From: an uncultured Lachnospiraceae bacterium
GTDB taxonomy: Bacteria > Bacillota > Clostridia > Lachnospirales > Lachnospiraceae
Length of the DNA: 64,000 nt
NCBI GenBank assembly: GCA_947591155.1
Contig: CANQDA010000012.1
Location: forward strand, 1-64,000
Reading direction: 5' to 3'
Shown: positions 51,234 through 60,038 of the stretch, one piece after another
Layout: each line of letters begins with the position of its first letter
Numbering within the stretch: the first letter of the stretch is position 1
The notes under the pieces: model-generated
What the model was told of the DNA's origin: nothing
Seen by the model: only the letters and a program-made list of their open reading frames with translations
The model's database searches: none
Translations under genes and position numbers: made by a program

Positions 51234-51353
51234 AGAGGACAGCGCAGCGCGCTTTGTCCGGTACCCTTCCGAGTGCTTTTTCCGAAAAACGATTGTAATA
51301 TTTTCGGAAAAACCACGTCGGAAATCCAGACACAGCGCGCTGTGCCGCCCTCT
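51234..51353. repeat. Structured intergenic repeat, family 1, copy C
   Basis: The outer arms start AGAGG (51234) and end CCTCT (51353), with CAGCGCGC and GCGCGCTG as their central paired segment. Core GGTACCCTTCC (51260-51270) and GGAAATCC (51320-51327). Inner hairpin GTGCTTTTTCCGAAAA with TTTTCGGAAAAACCAC. It lies in the 320-bp gap between metY and the secreted-protein gene. Confidence 0.85.
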
Positions 51354-51397
51354 ATGATTCAGGCAGGCAGTGCAATTCCCGTCTTATATTCGATTCC

Positions 51398-52678
51398 TTA
51401 AGCTTGTGAAAGCGCCTGTTCCAAGTCAGCAATGATATCCTTCACATTCTCGATACCGACGGAGAGACGAATCAGGCCTGGGGATATCCCGGCCTCGGCA
51501 AGCTGCTGGTCCGTCATCTGGCGGTGCGTGTGGCTCGCCGGGTGCAGGACGCAGGTCTTCGCGTCTGCGACGTGCGTCACGATCGAAGCCAGCTTCAAGG
51601 AATCCATAAAGCGCACGGCCGGCTCCCTGCCTCCCTTGAGCTCAAACGAAATGACGCCGCAGGTACCCTTCGGCATGTATTTCTGCGCGAGCGCATGGTA
51701 TTTGTCTCCCGGAAGCCCGGCGAAATTCACCTTCGCGACCTTCTCATGCGCGTCCAGGTATTCCGCGACCTTCTGCGCATTGTAGCAGTGGCGCTCCATG
51801 CGCAGCGGCAGCGTCTCAAGCCCGTTGTTCAGCAGGAAGCAGTTCATCGGGGACGGGATCGCGCCGAGATCACGCATCAGCTGCGACGTCGCCTTCGTGA
51901 TGTAGGCCGCCTTACCGAACTTCTTCGTATATACAATACCGTGATAGGACTCGTCCGGCGTCGTGAGGCCCGGATACTTGTCCGCGTGCGCCTCCCAGTC
52001 GAAATTGCCGCTGTCCACGATCGCACCGCCGACCTGCAGCGCGTGTCCGTCCATGTACTTCGTCGTCGAGTGCGTCACGATGTCCGCGCCCCACTCGAAC
52101 GGACGGCAGTTCACCGGAGTCGCGAAGGTGTTGTCCACGATCAGCGGAACGCCGTGCGCGTGCGCCAGCTTTGCCATCTTCTCAATGTCCAGAATGACAA
52201 GCGCCGGATTCGAGATGCTCTCCGCGAACACCGCCTTCGTGTTCGGCCGGAACGCTTTCTCGAGCGTCTCCTCATCTGCGTCCACATCGACAAAGGTGCA
52301 CTCGATGCCGAGCTTCTTCAGCGTGACGCCCAAGAGATTGAACGTGCCGCCGTAAATTGCGGAACCGCAGATCACGTGGTCGCCCGCCTCACAGATATTG
52401 AACACCGCATAGAACGTGGCCGCCTGTCCGGACGCCGTCAGCATCGCCGCGACGCCGCCCTCCAGATCCGCGATCTTCGCCGCCACCGCGTCGTTCGTCG
52501 GATTCTGCAGTCTCGTGTAAAAATATCCGTCTGCCTCCAGATCGAACAGCTTGCCCATCTGGTCGGTCGTGTCATACTTGAAGGTCGTGCTCTGGTAGAT
52601 CGGGAGCTGCCTTGGCTCCCCGGTCTTCGGCTGCCAGCCGGACTGGATGCACTTCGTTTCGATCTCGTAATTGCTCAT
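51398..52678 (-). CDS. O-acetylhomoserine/O-acetylserine sulfhydrylase, MetY type
   Basis: PLP enzyme of the Cys/Met metabolism family, 426 residues, which probably makes homocysteine (or cysteine) from an O-acetyl precursor and sulfide. Segments: LPIYQSTTFKYDTTDQMG, YFYTRLQNPTNDAVAAKIA, GSAIYGGTFNLL, PLIVDNTFATP, the PLP lysine in HSTTKYMDGHALQVGG, and a C-terminus with LPGDKYHALAQKYMP and GLIRLSVGIEN. Family members overlap in substrate use, so the exact reaction is inferred. It ends beside repeat copy C; upstream lies the family 2 element. Confidence 0.88.
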   Translation of the reverse strand: MSNYEIETKCIQSGWQPKTGEPRQLPIYQSTTFKYDTTDQMGKLFDLEADGYFYTRLQNPTNDAVAAKIADLEGGVAAMLTASGQAATFYAVFNICEAGDHVICGSAIYGGTFNLLGVTLKKLGIECTFVDVDADEETLEKAFRPNTKAVFAESISNPALVILDIEKMAKLAHAHGVPLIVDNTFATPVNCRPFEWGADIVTHSTTKYMDGHALQVGGAIVDSGNFDWEAHADKYPGLTTPDESYHGIVYTKKFGKAAYITKATSQLMRDLGAIPSPMNCFLLNNGLETLPLRMERHCYNAQKVAEYLDAHEKVAKVNFAGLPGDKYHALAQKYMPKGTCGVISFELKGGREPAVRFMDSLKLASIVTHVADAKTCVLHPASHTHRQMTDQQLAEAGISPGLIRLSVGIENVKDIIADLEQALSQA

Positions 52679-52710
52679 TTTCGTTTCCTGCCTTTCTTTT
52701 ATTTATTGAA

Positions 52711-52876
52711 TTCGTGTTTAGCAACGAGCCGTGCAAATACGGTGGAACACGAAATGCCTGCTTGCAGGCAATTTCGTGAGACAGCGTATTTATAGGGCGA
52801 CTGCCCGCGAACGAGAAAAGCCAAAGGCTTTTCGAGTATGCAGGGCTCGTTGCAATGATAGTTCATTAAACACGAA
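52711..52876 (+). repeat. Structured repeat, family 2, copy 2, with terminal inverted repeats
   Basis: TTCGTGTTTA (52711-52720) and TAAACACGAA (52867-52876) are perfect 10-bp inverted ends. Just inside, CAACGAGCC (52722-52730) pairs with GGCTCGTTG (52844-52852). Within lie ACGAAAT gCCTGCTTGCAGGca ATTTCGT, the single-stranded-looking TTTATAGGGCGACTG, and GAAAAGCC aaa GGCTTTTC. The order matches copy 1 at 23101-23290 on the other strand. It fills the gap between metY and the dnaJ-like gene and abuts the latter's stop. Confidence 0.8.
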
Positions 52877-52877
52877 A

Positions 52878-53579
52878 TTAACAACACAACACCGGCCGCC
52901 CGCAGCAGCAGCCGCAGAGCGCGTTCATCATGCACAGCCGCATACACCAGTCGCCTGATCCGGCCATGGGGCTGCCGTAGGTCTCGCCCATCGTGCGATA
53001 CCACTGTCCGCCGTTCTCAAGCTGCGACAGGAACTGCTGATACAGCATGTTGTCCGGCTCCATCGAAACAGCCCGCTGCGCGTGCTCTTTCGCGAGCACG
53101 TTGTTACCCTGACCGGCGTTCGCCATCGCGCTTAAGTAGAACCAGCGCGCGTTGTGCAGCTCGATCTCAGAGAGCACATGCAGCGCCTCCGCGAAATGCC
53201 GACTCCGAATATAGTTCTCGGCCGCCTGCATCCGGACATCCTCCTCGGACCAGTTCGCGTTCTGACCTGCGTTCCCGCCAAAGCCCCCGAATCCTCCAAA
53301 GCCGCCGAACCCTCCGAAACCGCCGAAATCCCCGGCTCCGCCGTAGCCTCTGGAGCTGCCCGGGCCGTAGCCGCCGTAGCTTCCTCCGCCCTCTCGCTCC
53401 TGCATGATCTGCTGGTACGCCTGTTGGATCTCCTTAAACTTCTCCTCGGCCTGCGCCTTGTTTGGATTGTTGATATTCGCGTCCGGGTGATATTTTCTGC
53501 TGAGCGCCCGGTAGGCCTTCTTGATCTCCTCCTCCGACGCATTCTCCGGCACACCCAGTACCGTATACGGATTTCTCAT
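52878..53579 (-). CDS. DnaJ-domain protein with glycine-rich linker and Cys-rich tail
   Basis: 233 residues. The J domain is N-terminal ([23 protein letters not shown] motif in [10 protein letters not shown]), followed by a GGF-repeat linker (about residues 70-110). A helical TPR-like stretch follows ([40 protein letters not shown]), and the tail ends [14 protein letters not shown]. It should stimulate a DnaK-type chaperone; the partner is unknown. The ATG overlaps the DUF5685 stop by 4 bp, so the two products are probably made together. Confidence 0.87.
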   Translation of the reverse strand: MRNPYTVLGVPENASEEEIKKAYRALSRKYHPDANINNPNKAQAEEKFKEIQQAYQQIMQEREGGGSYGGYGPGSSRGYGGAGDFGGFGGFGGFGGFGGFGGNAGQNANWSEEDVRMQAAENYIRSRHFAEALHVLSEIELHNARWFYLSAMANAGQGNNVLAKEHAQRAVSMEPDNMLYQQFLSQLENGGQWYRTMGETYGSPMAGSGDWCMRLCMMNALCGCCCGRPVLCC

Positions 53580-54463
53580 GGTCTTTTATCGTCCTCTGCC
53601 GCCTCACTGTTTTTGGCAGCGCTTTCCTTACTCTTTTTTTCCGCCTGCGCGCGCAGCGCAGCGTACTTGCACCAGACCCCGGAGTACAGAATGTTGCGGA
53701 GGATCTCCGCGTGCTCGATCACCGGCAGCCGCTCAAACGCCCGCGCCGCCTTCGCCATCATGTCGGTCAGGATCGCCTCGATCTCCCTCTCCCGGTCGGT
53801 GCCCCAGATCGCACCGTCCGGCGCGAAGAGATTGTAGTTCCCCCGCTTCGCGTCCTTCTCCCTGTCGTCGAGGGCATCCATCAGATAAATAAATTTTCCG
53901 AGGTAAAAACCCATCGTCCGGAGGTCTGCCGCCCAGACGTCCTCTTTCCACACAAAGATCTCGGCGAGAAACTGCCCGGTCAGCCCGGCCACCGCGTCGA
54001 TCTCGTGCAGGTCGCCTCGTTCCGCCTCCCCCAGCGCCCGGATGTTCTCCTCCAACGCCGCTGCCTGCCGCGGATAGACTTCCGCGAGCTTTCGGTACGC
54101 CGGGTGAAGTCTGGCGGCCGCCGCGCGGCGAAGAGGTTTTCGCTCGTCTTCCCAGTCGTCCCGCAGCTTCTGCCACGAGAGCAGGACGCACATATCCGAG
54201 GCGTAGTCGATCGCCCCGTTGCTCACCATCGGGTGTCTGCGCGCCGGGTGAGGCACACAGCGCCGTTCCTCCTGCTTCGTCTCCGGCTCGTACAGTCCCG
54301 TCAGCAGCAGCGCAAGGAACGTCAGGTCATAGTTTAACATCATCTGGGCAGTCCGTCCATACCTTAAATGCAAATTACGGCATAAACCGCAGTAAAAGCT
54401 GCGGTATGCCGTATACTCCTTCAGTTTGAGCTCCTGCTCGTTCACATAAATATATCCGAACAT
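53576..54463 (-). CDS. DUF5685 family protein
   Basis: 295 residues, N-terminus [20 protein letters not shown] followed by [15 protein letters not shown], a Cys pair that is diagnostic of this family next to DnaJ-like genes in Clostridia. The remainder is helical with [36 protein letters not shown] and a charged Lys/Glu/Ala tail. Function unknown to me; the 4-bp overlap with the J-domain gene suggests a chaperone-related task. Confidence 0.8.
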   Translation of the reverse strand: MFGYIYVNEQELKLKEYTAYRSFYCGLCRNLHLRYGRTAQMMLNYDLTFLALLLTGLYEPETKQEERRCVPHPARRHPMVSNGAIDYASDMCVLLSWQKLRDDWEDERKPLRRAAAARLHPAYRKLAEVYPRQAAALEENIRALGEAERGDLHEIDAVAGLTGQFLAEIFVWKEDVWAADLRTMGFYLGKFIYLMDALDDREKDAKRGNYNLFAPDGAIWGTDREREIEAILTDMMAKAARAFERLPVIEHAEILRNILYSGVWCKYAALRAQAEKKSKESAAKNSEAAEDDKRP

Positions 54464-54468
54464 CCGTC

Positions 54469-54510
54469 TTAACTCTTCTTCTCAAACTCGCGCATGTATT
54501 TCGCGCACAT
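54469..54510 (-). pseudogene. Remnant duplicate of the zinc-ribbon gene's 3' end
   Basis: Thirteen codons (MCAKYMREFEKKS) and a TAA copy the end of the upstream gene (CPKCRHEFEKKS). At DNA level 54471-54490 and 54544-54563 match closely (AACTCTTCTT-TCAAA-TC). A GGGAGG lies just before the ATG. It is best read as a decayed duplication of the upstream 3' end. Confidence 0.55.
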
Positions 54511-54541
54511 ACCTCCCGCATGCGTTTCCCTCATGCAGTGT

Positions 54542-54937
54542 TCAACTCTTCTTTTCAAATTCATGCCTGCACTTCGGACAGGTGATACAGATCTTGCCCT
54601 TGCCGCGCGGGATGCGGATCTTCTGTCCGCAGGACGGGCATTTGTAAATATGAAAATCCTTGCTCTGCTCGATGCGGAGCTTCCGCTTCGCAAACCAGCC
54701 GCGTATATTCTGCGTCGCTTCAAGATAACGCCGATTTTCCTCGCTGCGCTTCGCGTAATTTCTCGAAAACATCCGGTAATAACAGACGCCGAGGATCACG
54801 AGCGAAAACACATAAGGGAAGCGCCAGCGCGTGAACAGATTCAGCACCAGGCAGACAATCACAACCGCCAGCATAAATCTGGAAAGCTGATCCGCGCCGT
54901 AGCGGCCGGCCATAAATTCCATAAAACGTCTCTTCAT
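54542..54937 (-). CDS. Small membrane protein with a C-terminal zinc ribbon
   Basis: 131 residues. Two hydrophobic segments (FMLAVVIVCLVLNLFTRW and FPYVFSLVILGVCYYRMF, about residues 21-58) are followed by a basic helix and a cytoplasmic zinc ribbon with YKCPSCGQKI and CITCPKCRHEF. I recognise no named family. The ATG at 54937 lies about 87 bp downstream of a good promoter (55024-55052). The gene is upstream of DUF5685/dnaJ and may start that operon. Confidence 0.75.
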   Translation of the reverse strand: MKRRFMEFMAGRYGADQLSRFMLAVVIVCLVLNLFTRWRFPYVFSLVILGVCYYRMFSRNYAKRSEENRRYLEATQNIRGWFAKRKLRIEQSKDFHIYKCPSCGQKIRIPRGKGKICITCPKCRHEFEKKS

Positions 54938-55023
54938 AAAAAATCGCCCCGTCCCAATCACAGAAAATCATACCGTCGGGATCTTTGCGGCAAGCGCCCC
55001 GACCCATGCGTTACAGTGATTCA

Positions 55024-55052
55024 AATTTACTGCGAACCGAAGGAAAAGTCAA
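55024..55052 (-). promoter_or_regulatory. Promoter of the zinc-ribbon gene
   Basis: Minus strand: -35 TTGACT (55052-55047), 17-bp spacer, -10 TAAATT (55029-55024). Confidence 0.7.
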
Positions 55053-55134
55053 TGTCCACACCCTCGAATTCACAAAAATTTTAGAATGGCGCGCCTGCGG
55101 CACATATCGGCGGACGCACACATGCATGAATGAG

Positions 55135-57462
55135 CTAGTCCACTAACGGAAACTCCATCGTCACACGGAACAGATCGAAATCCGCCGCGATCTCGAACGT
55201 CCCTCCGTGCAGCTCCACCAGACTCTGCGCGATCGAGAGACCCAGGCCGCTGCCCTCCGTGCTTCTGCTCTTGTCCCCGCGGACGAAACGCCCGGCCAGC
55301 TCCTGCGCGTCGTCCACCGCAAACTTCTCGCGCGAGGTATTCTGCAGGGAGAGGATCGCCCTGTCCTCCTCACGATACAGCTCGATGTAGATCCGCGTCC
55401 CCTCCGCCGCGTACTTGTAAATATTGCCGAACAGATTCTCCAGGATCCTCCAGAGCTGCCTGCCGTCCGCCATGATGCAGACCGGCTCCTTCTCCATCTC
55501 CCACACCGGCGCCAGAGAGCGCTCCTCGAATCGCTCCTGAAACTCCCCGTACGCCTGCTGCAGCATACTCTGCAGCTGCATCCGAACCATCTGAAGCTCA
55601 ATGTTCCCAGAGCTGATCTTGCTCGCTTCCACCAGGTCCTCCGTCAGCTGCCGGAGCCTCTGCGATTTCTGATCGAGCACCTCAATGTATCGCTGCACCC
55701 GCTCCCCCTGCAGGTTTTCCCGCTTGAGCAGGTCGACGTAGTTCACGATCGAGGTGAGCGGCGTCTTGATGTCATGCGATACGTTCGTGATCAACTCCGC
55801 CTTCAGCCGCTCGTTGCGCACGATCGCGTCGACCGCCTTCTGAAGACCGTCTCCCATCTCGTTGACCGCTTTCGCCATCTCGTACGTCTCGCCCTGCAGC
55901 GCGGCCGTGTCGATCTTGTACGTGAGATCCCCTTTTGAGATCTGGTGGATCCCGTCGTAGACGCTCTGCTTGCCCGCCATGTCGCGCAGCAGATACAGCA
56001 GCACCGCCATATCAAGCACAAACACCATGAAGATCCCGACTCTTCCAAACAGAAGAAAAGCGAAATTCAGGATAAAAAAGATCACATAGAAAAACAAAAG
56101 CTGCCCGGACGCCGCCCTCGCTGCGGTGACCTTCTGCCACGTCCGCACCAGAAGAAACACAACGCTGTTCTTCCAGATCGTCTTCGCCCTGATCCGACGC
56201 ATAAGGCTGAGCGCGCCGGTGAGCGCCGTCAGATATCCGAACATCACCACCACCGAGGCAAGTACCCTCTCTCTGGCGTCCAGTCCCTCCGGCCGCGACA
56301 GAATACGGAAAAACAGGAACACACAAAGCACGACGAGCACCACCAGAATACCGGCTGCCAATTCTGCCGGGATGCGATCAAAGCTCGTCGTCCGAGCGCC
56401 GTCTTCTCTTCGGTCTCTTCCGGCCCCCAGCACAGACAGGACAAAGCCCGCGGCCAGAAACAGCGCGCTTATCACGGCCCCGGCCAGGGAAAGCGCGATG
56501 ATATTCTCCCTGTGCGAAAAGACGTCCGCGTAGGTCCGCAGGCTGTCGCGCACCGGATAATCGGGATTCACTGCGAGATATACCTTTTCATTCGAGCCGA
56601 CGAAGCGCTCCGTCATGAACCACTCCGACGCGTCCTCGTTCAGAAGGCTGTCCGGATTGGTCGTCATGATGTTGAAGCTGCGCTCGCCCTCATACAGACT
56701 GATGAAGTCTTTATCCTGCTGCACCTTTTTCAGCGCGGCCTCGTAGCTGTTCGCTCCGGTATTCGTATACAGATCGCCGGTCGCCGTGTTCTCCACACAG
56801 TAGCGCAGATTGCTCGGAGCGTCCTGCGACCAGTCTTCCTCCTGCACTGTCGTGTACTCCGCGTATCGCGCGTACAGCTCCTCGCACACCTCGTCCAGAC
56901 GGATATACATGTTCAGCACAAAATTCGCGGAATCCGAATACCATCTCGAACACTCGGACAGGGAGATGCCTGTCACCGGCAGGATCGTCTCCAGCTCCGC
57001 GGACTGCTCATCCAAGCGCTCACCGGCATCCCGCCCGTTCTCGCCCTCATGCTCCACCGCGTCCTCGATCGCCCTGTGAAGGCGTTCACGCCCGCCGCTC
57101 TCCGCAAAATCCAGCAGATCGCCCATGCGATAGGTCGTATTCATATCCTGTACGGAACTCGTGTCCACGCCGTAGGACTGGATGTCGATTCCCTTCTCCA
57201 GATCGGTCTTGCCGTCCTGCTCGAACAGGGCGTCGTTCTGCTGCCCGCGGATCTTGTTCGTGATGATCTGATCCACCTGCCGGAAAAACAGATCCGTCTC
57301 CTCGTAGCTCCTCGACATCTCCCGCAGACTGTAATTGCCCTCGGTCCAGAAACCGATGTTCAGCACACAGTAGGCCAGCGTCCCCGCAAAGATCATCTGG
57401 AGAACGATCAGGGCGAGTTTTATTCCTCTGCTATATATGAGATTTCTCACAGTTTCTTTCAT
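55135..57462 (-). CDS. Sensor histidine kinase
   Basis: 775 residues. An N-terminal membrane helix (about 14-34), an extracellular sensor of about 280 residues, and a block of five or six further helices (320-490) precede a HAMP-like region. The dimerisation/phosphoacceptor domain has ELITNVSHDIKTPLTS (H563), followed by ATP-binding N, G1 and G2 boxes (NLFGNIYKYA, GSGLGLSIAQSLV). The response regulator gene lies upstream, separated by 172 bp that contain repeat copy D. Signal unknown. Confidence 0.92.
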   Translation of the reverse strand: MKETVRNLIYSRGIKLALIVLQMIFAGTLAYCVLNIGFWTEGNYSLREMSRSYEETDLFFRQVDQIITNKIRGQQNDALFEQDGKTDLEKGIDIQSYGVDTSSVQDMNTTYRMGDLLDFAESGGRERLHRAIEDAVEHEGENGRDAGERLDEQSAELETILPVTGISLSECSRWYSDSANFVLNMYIRLDEVCEELYARYAEYTTVQEEDWSQDAPSNLRYCVENTATGDLYTNTGANSYEAALKKVQQDKDFISLYEGERSFNIMTTNPDSLLNEDASEWFMTERFVGSNEKVYLAVNPDYPVRDSLRTYADVFSHRENIIALSLAGAVISALFLAAGFVLSVLGAGRDRREDGARTTSFDRIPAELAAGILVVLVVLCVFLFFRILSRPEGLDARERVLASVVVMFGYLTALTGALSLMRRIRAKTIWKNSVVFLLVRTWQKVTAARAASGQLLFFYVIFFILNFAFLLFGRVGIFMVFVLDMAVLLYLLRDMAGKQSVYDGIHQISKGDLTYKIDTAALQGETYEMAKAVNEMGDGLQKAVDAIVRNERLKAELITNVSHDIKTPLTSIVNYVDLLKRENLQGERVQRYIEVLDQKSQRLRQLTEDLVEASKISSGNIELQMVRMQLQSMLQQAYGEFQERFEERSLAPVWEMEKEPVCIMADGRQLWRILENLFGNIYKYAAEGTRIYIELYREEDRAILSLQNTSREKFAVDDAQELAGRFVRGDKSRSTEGSGLGLSIAQSLVELHGGTFEIAADFDLFRVTMEFPLVD

Positions 57463-57492
57463 CTGTATATACTACCATCCAATCATTCGGAC

Positions 57493-57584
57493 GGAACCGC
57501 ACGGTACCCTTCCTGGAGCTTTCCCGCCAAAACCGGATTCGGAACGGTTTGTGCCGGAAAAGCTCCGGAAATCCCTGCGGTTCC
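57493..57584. repeat. Structured intergenic repeat, family 1, copy D
   Basis: Arms GGAACCGCA (57493-57501) and TGCGGTTCC (57576-57584). Core GGTACCCTTCC (57503-57513) and GGAAATCC (57567-57574). Inner hairpin with GGAGCTTT/AAAGCTCC and AAACCG/CGGTTT. It sits inside a two-component operon, between the regulator and kinase genes. Confidence 0.85.
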
Positions 57585-57634
57585 TGTCTACGGCTGTAAA
57601 ACACTACCCGGCGGAGGACTGTGATACATAAAGC

Positions 57635-58333
57635 TCAGATGTTCTCCACCTTGTACCCGATCCCCCAGATCACCTTCAGGTATTTGGGATTCTTCGGGTC
57701 GATCTCGATCTTCTCCCGGATGTGGCGGATATGCACCGTCACCGTATTGTCCGCGCCGTACGCATCCTCCTGCCAGATCTGCTCGTAGATCTGGTCGATC
57801 GAGAACACCTTGCCCTTATTCTGCACGAGGAAGAGGAGGATATTGTACTCGATCCTCGTCAGCTTCACGCGCTCGCCGTCCACCGTGACCTCCTTGCGGT
57901 CGTCGTTGATCACGAGTCCGCCCGTGCTGTAGACCTTCTCGGACTCCGCGGCCTCGGACGCCGATCCGAAGCTCGTGTAACGCCGGATCTGCGACTTCAC
58001 GCGCGCGATCAGCTCGAGCGGATTGAACGGCTTCGCCACATAGTCGTCCGCGCCGAGATTCAGCCCAAGGATCTTGTCCGTGTCCTGCGTCTTCGCCGAG
58101 AGGACGATGATCGGGATGCTGCTCTCCTCGCGGATCTTCATGATCGCATGAATCCCGTCCAGCTTCGGCATCATGATATCCAGGATCAGCAGATGCACTT
58201 CCTCGCGCTTCAGGATCTCCAGCGCCTGCTCCCCGTCATAGGCCTTGAGCACCTCAAAGCCCTCCTGTACCAGATAGATCTCGATGGCGTCCACGATCTC
58301 CTTCTCATCATCGCAAACCAAAATTCTGTACAT
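57635..58333 (-). CDS. OmpR-family response regulator
   Basis: 232 residues. The receiver domain has VCDDEKEIVDAIEIYL, the phosphorylated Asp near D52 in LLILDIMMPKLDG, and the Lys in DYVAKPFNPLEL. The winged-helix effector domain (from about 130) has KLTRIEYNILLFLVQNKGKV and ADNTVTVHIRHIREKIE, close to the VanR/PhoB type. The ATG at 58333 has AGGAG 7 bases upstream. It is the partner of the kinase encoded downstream. Confidence 0.93.
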   Translation of the reverse strand: MYRILVCDDEKEIVDAIEIYLVQEGFEVLKAYDGEQALEILKREEVHLLILDIMMPKLDGIHAIMKIREESSIPIIVLSAKTQDTDKILGLNLGADDYVAKPFNPLELIARVKSQIRRYTSFGSASEAAESEKVYSTGGLVINDDRKEVTVDGERVKLTRIEYNILLFLVQNKGKVFSIDQIYEQIWQEDAYGADNTVTVHIRHIREKIEIDPKNPKYLKVIWGIGYKVENI

Positions 58334-58522
58334 ATCCGCTCTCCTTCCCATTTCCAATACTGGGTCCCTCTTTTGTCACCATAACTACTGAATAATATGC
58401 TCTGTACACAGACAAAACGTCTTCTATCACAAAAACAGCTCCTGTACTGACCGTATGTCCTATCTCCCGTCCAGTATAACAGAAGCTGTTTAAATTCCTG
58501 CCAAAATATTATTAAGTTTTTC

Positions 58523-59959
58523 TTATTTTGCCTGGATCACATGCATCATATTCGTCATCGCGCCCTTACCCCGGACAATATTCGTGGCCGGATCGCCTGC
58601 CGTGAAGACAACGAGATCGCCGCTCTCCACATAGCCCTCTCTGCGCACCACGTACATCGCGTGGGAGATGATGTGCTCCGTCGTGTCCTCCGTGTAGCCC
58701 TTGAGCGGGACCACGCCCCAGTAGATCTGCATCTTACGCTGTGCCCAGTCGTTCGGCGTCACGGCGTAGACCGGGATCTTCGGGCGGAAATTTGACATCA
58801 GACGGGCTGTCTGCCCCGACATCGTCGGTGTGACAATGCACTTCGCCTGTACGTTCGTCGCCGTGCGCACCGCCGCCACGCCGACCGCACTCGACACGTT
58901 CGCGTCCCCGCGCAGGGAACGGTAGTCGGGCATCGTCTCATAGTCCAGATAGCTCTCCGTGGACTCCGCGATCTGTACCATCATCCGAAGCGTTTCCACC
59001 GGGTACTTTCCCATTGCCGTCTCGCCCGAAAGCATGATCGCGTCGGCGCCCTCGCGGATCGCGTTCGCGACGTCCGTCACCTCGGCCCTCGTCGGACGCG
59101 GATTGCGGATCATCGAATCCAGCATCTGCGTCGCGATGATGACCGGCTTATATTTGCGGTTGCATTTCTGAACGATCATCTTCTGTACATGCGGTACTTC
59201 GTACGCCGGGATCTCCACACCCATATCGCCCCTGGCGACCATGATCCCGTCCGTCGCGCTGATAATGCGGTCGATGTTGTCGATGCCCTCGCTGTTCTCG
59301 ATTTTAGCGATGACGTCGATGTGCTCCGCGTTGAAATCCTTCAGGATATTCTTGATCTCTTTGATCGCATCGGCGTCACGGACAAAGGACGCCGCGATGA
59401 AATCAATGCCCTGCTGAATGCCGAAGATAATATCCTCCCGGTCCTTCTCGGTGATCGCCGGGAGATTGACCTTCACGTTCGGGACATTGATGCCCTTGCG
59501 CTGTCCGAGCTCGCCGCCGTTCAGGACCGTGCAGACGATCTCTGTCCCGCGGATCTCCTTTACCTCAAGCCCAATCAGTCCGTCGTCGATCAGGATGCGG
59601 TCGCCCGGCTTCACGTCCTGCGCAAGCTGTGGATAAGTCTGACTCACACGCCGCTCGTCTCCCTCGACGGACTCCGAGGTCAGGATAAACTCCGCGCCCT
59701 CCGTGAGCGTTACCTTGCCGTCGTTCGCGAGCAGACCCGTGCGAATTTCCGGCCCTTTTGTGTCAAGCAGGATCGCGACCGGTTTCTTGAGCTCCTCGCG
59801 CACGCTCTTCAGATGATCAAAACGCTCCTTCTGCTCCTCGTGCGTCCCGTGTGAAAAATTGAAACGAGCGATATCCATTCCATTCTGCACAAGCCCCTTC
59901 AGCACCTCGCGGTCGTCCGCGTTCGGTCCCATCGTACAGATGATCTTTGTCTTCTTCAT
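58523..59959 (-). CDS. pyk: Pyruvate kinase
   Basis: Last step of glycolysis, PEP plus ADP to pyruvate plus ATP. It has 478 residues: TKIICTMGPNADDREVLKGL at the N-terminus, ILLDTKGPEIRTGLL, the MVARGDMGVEIP signature with substrate-binding residues, MLSGETAMGKYPVE, and a normal C-terminal allosteric domain (TPTMSGQTARLMSNFRPKIP). It lacks the extra PEP-utiliser domain of Bacillus pyruvate kinase. The ATG at 59959 has GGAGGGG close upstream. Confidence 0.97.
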   Translation of the reverse strand: MKKTKIICTMGPNADDREVLKGLVQNGMDIARFNFSHGTHEEQKERFDHLKSVREELKKPVAILLDTKGPEIRTGLLANDGKVTLTEGAEFILTSESVEGDERRVSQTYPQLAQDVKPGDRILIDDGLIGLEVKEIRGTEIVCTVLNGGELGQRKGINVPNVKVNLPAITEKDREDIIFGIQQGIDFIAASFVRDADAIKEIKNILKDFNAEHIDVIAKIENSEGIDNIDRIISATDGIMVARGDMGVEIPAYEVPHVQKMIVQKCNRKYKPVIIATQMLDSMIRNPRPTRAEVTDVANAIREGADAIMLSGETAMGKYPVETLRMMVQIAESTESYLDYETMPDYRSLRGDANVSSAVGVAAVRTATNVQAKCIVTPTMSGQTARLMSNFRPKIPVYAVTPNDWAQRKMQIYWGVVPLKGYTEDTTEHIISHAMYVVRREGYVESGDLVVFTAGDPATNIVRGKGAMTNMMHVIQAK

Positions 59960-60038
59960 TCTTCCCCTCCGAATTCTGTTTTCCGTATCAAATATCCTGC
60001 AGTTCCCCGCCAAGCGCCTTCTCCTGCCCGAATACCGC

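Noticed and set aside
51655..51680. Another family 1 repeat core (GGTACCCTTC)
   Set aside because: It lies inside metY coding sequence, has no partner ATCC core or paired arms, and is a chance match.
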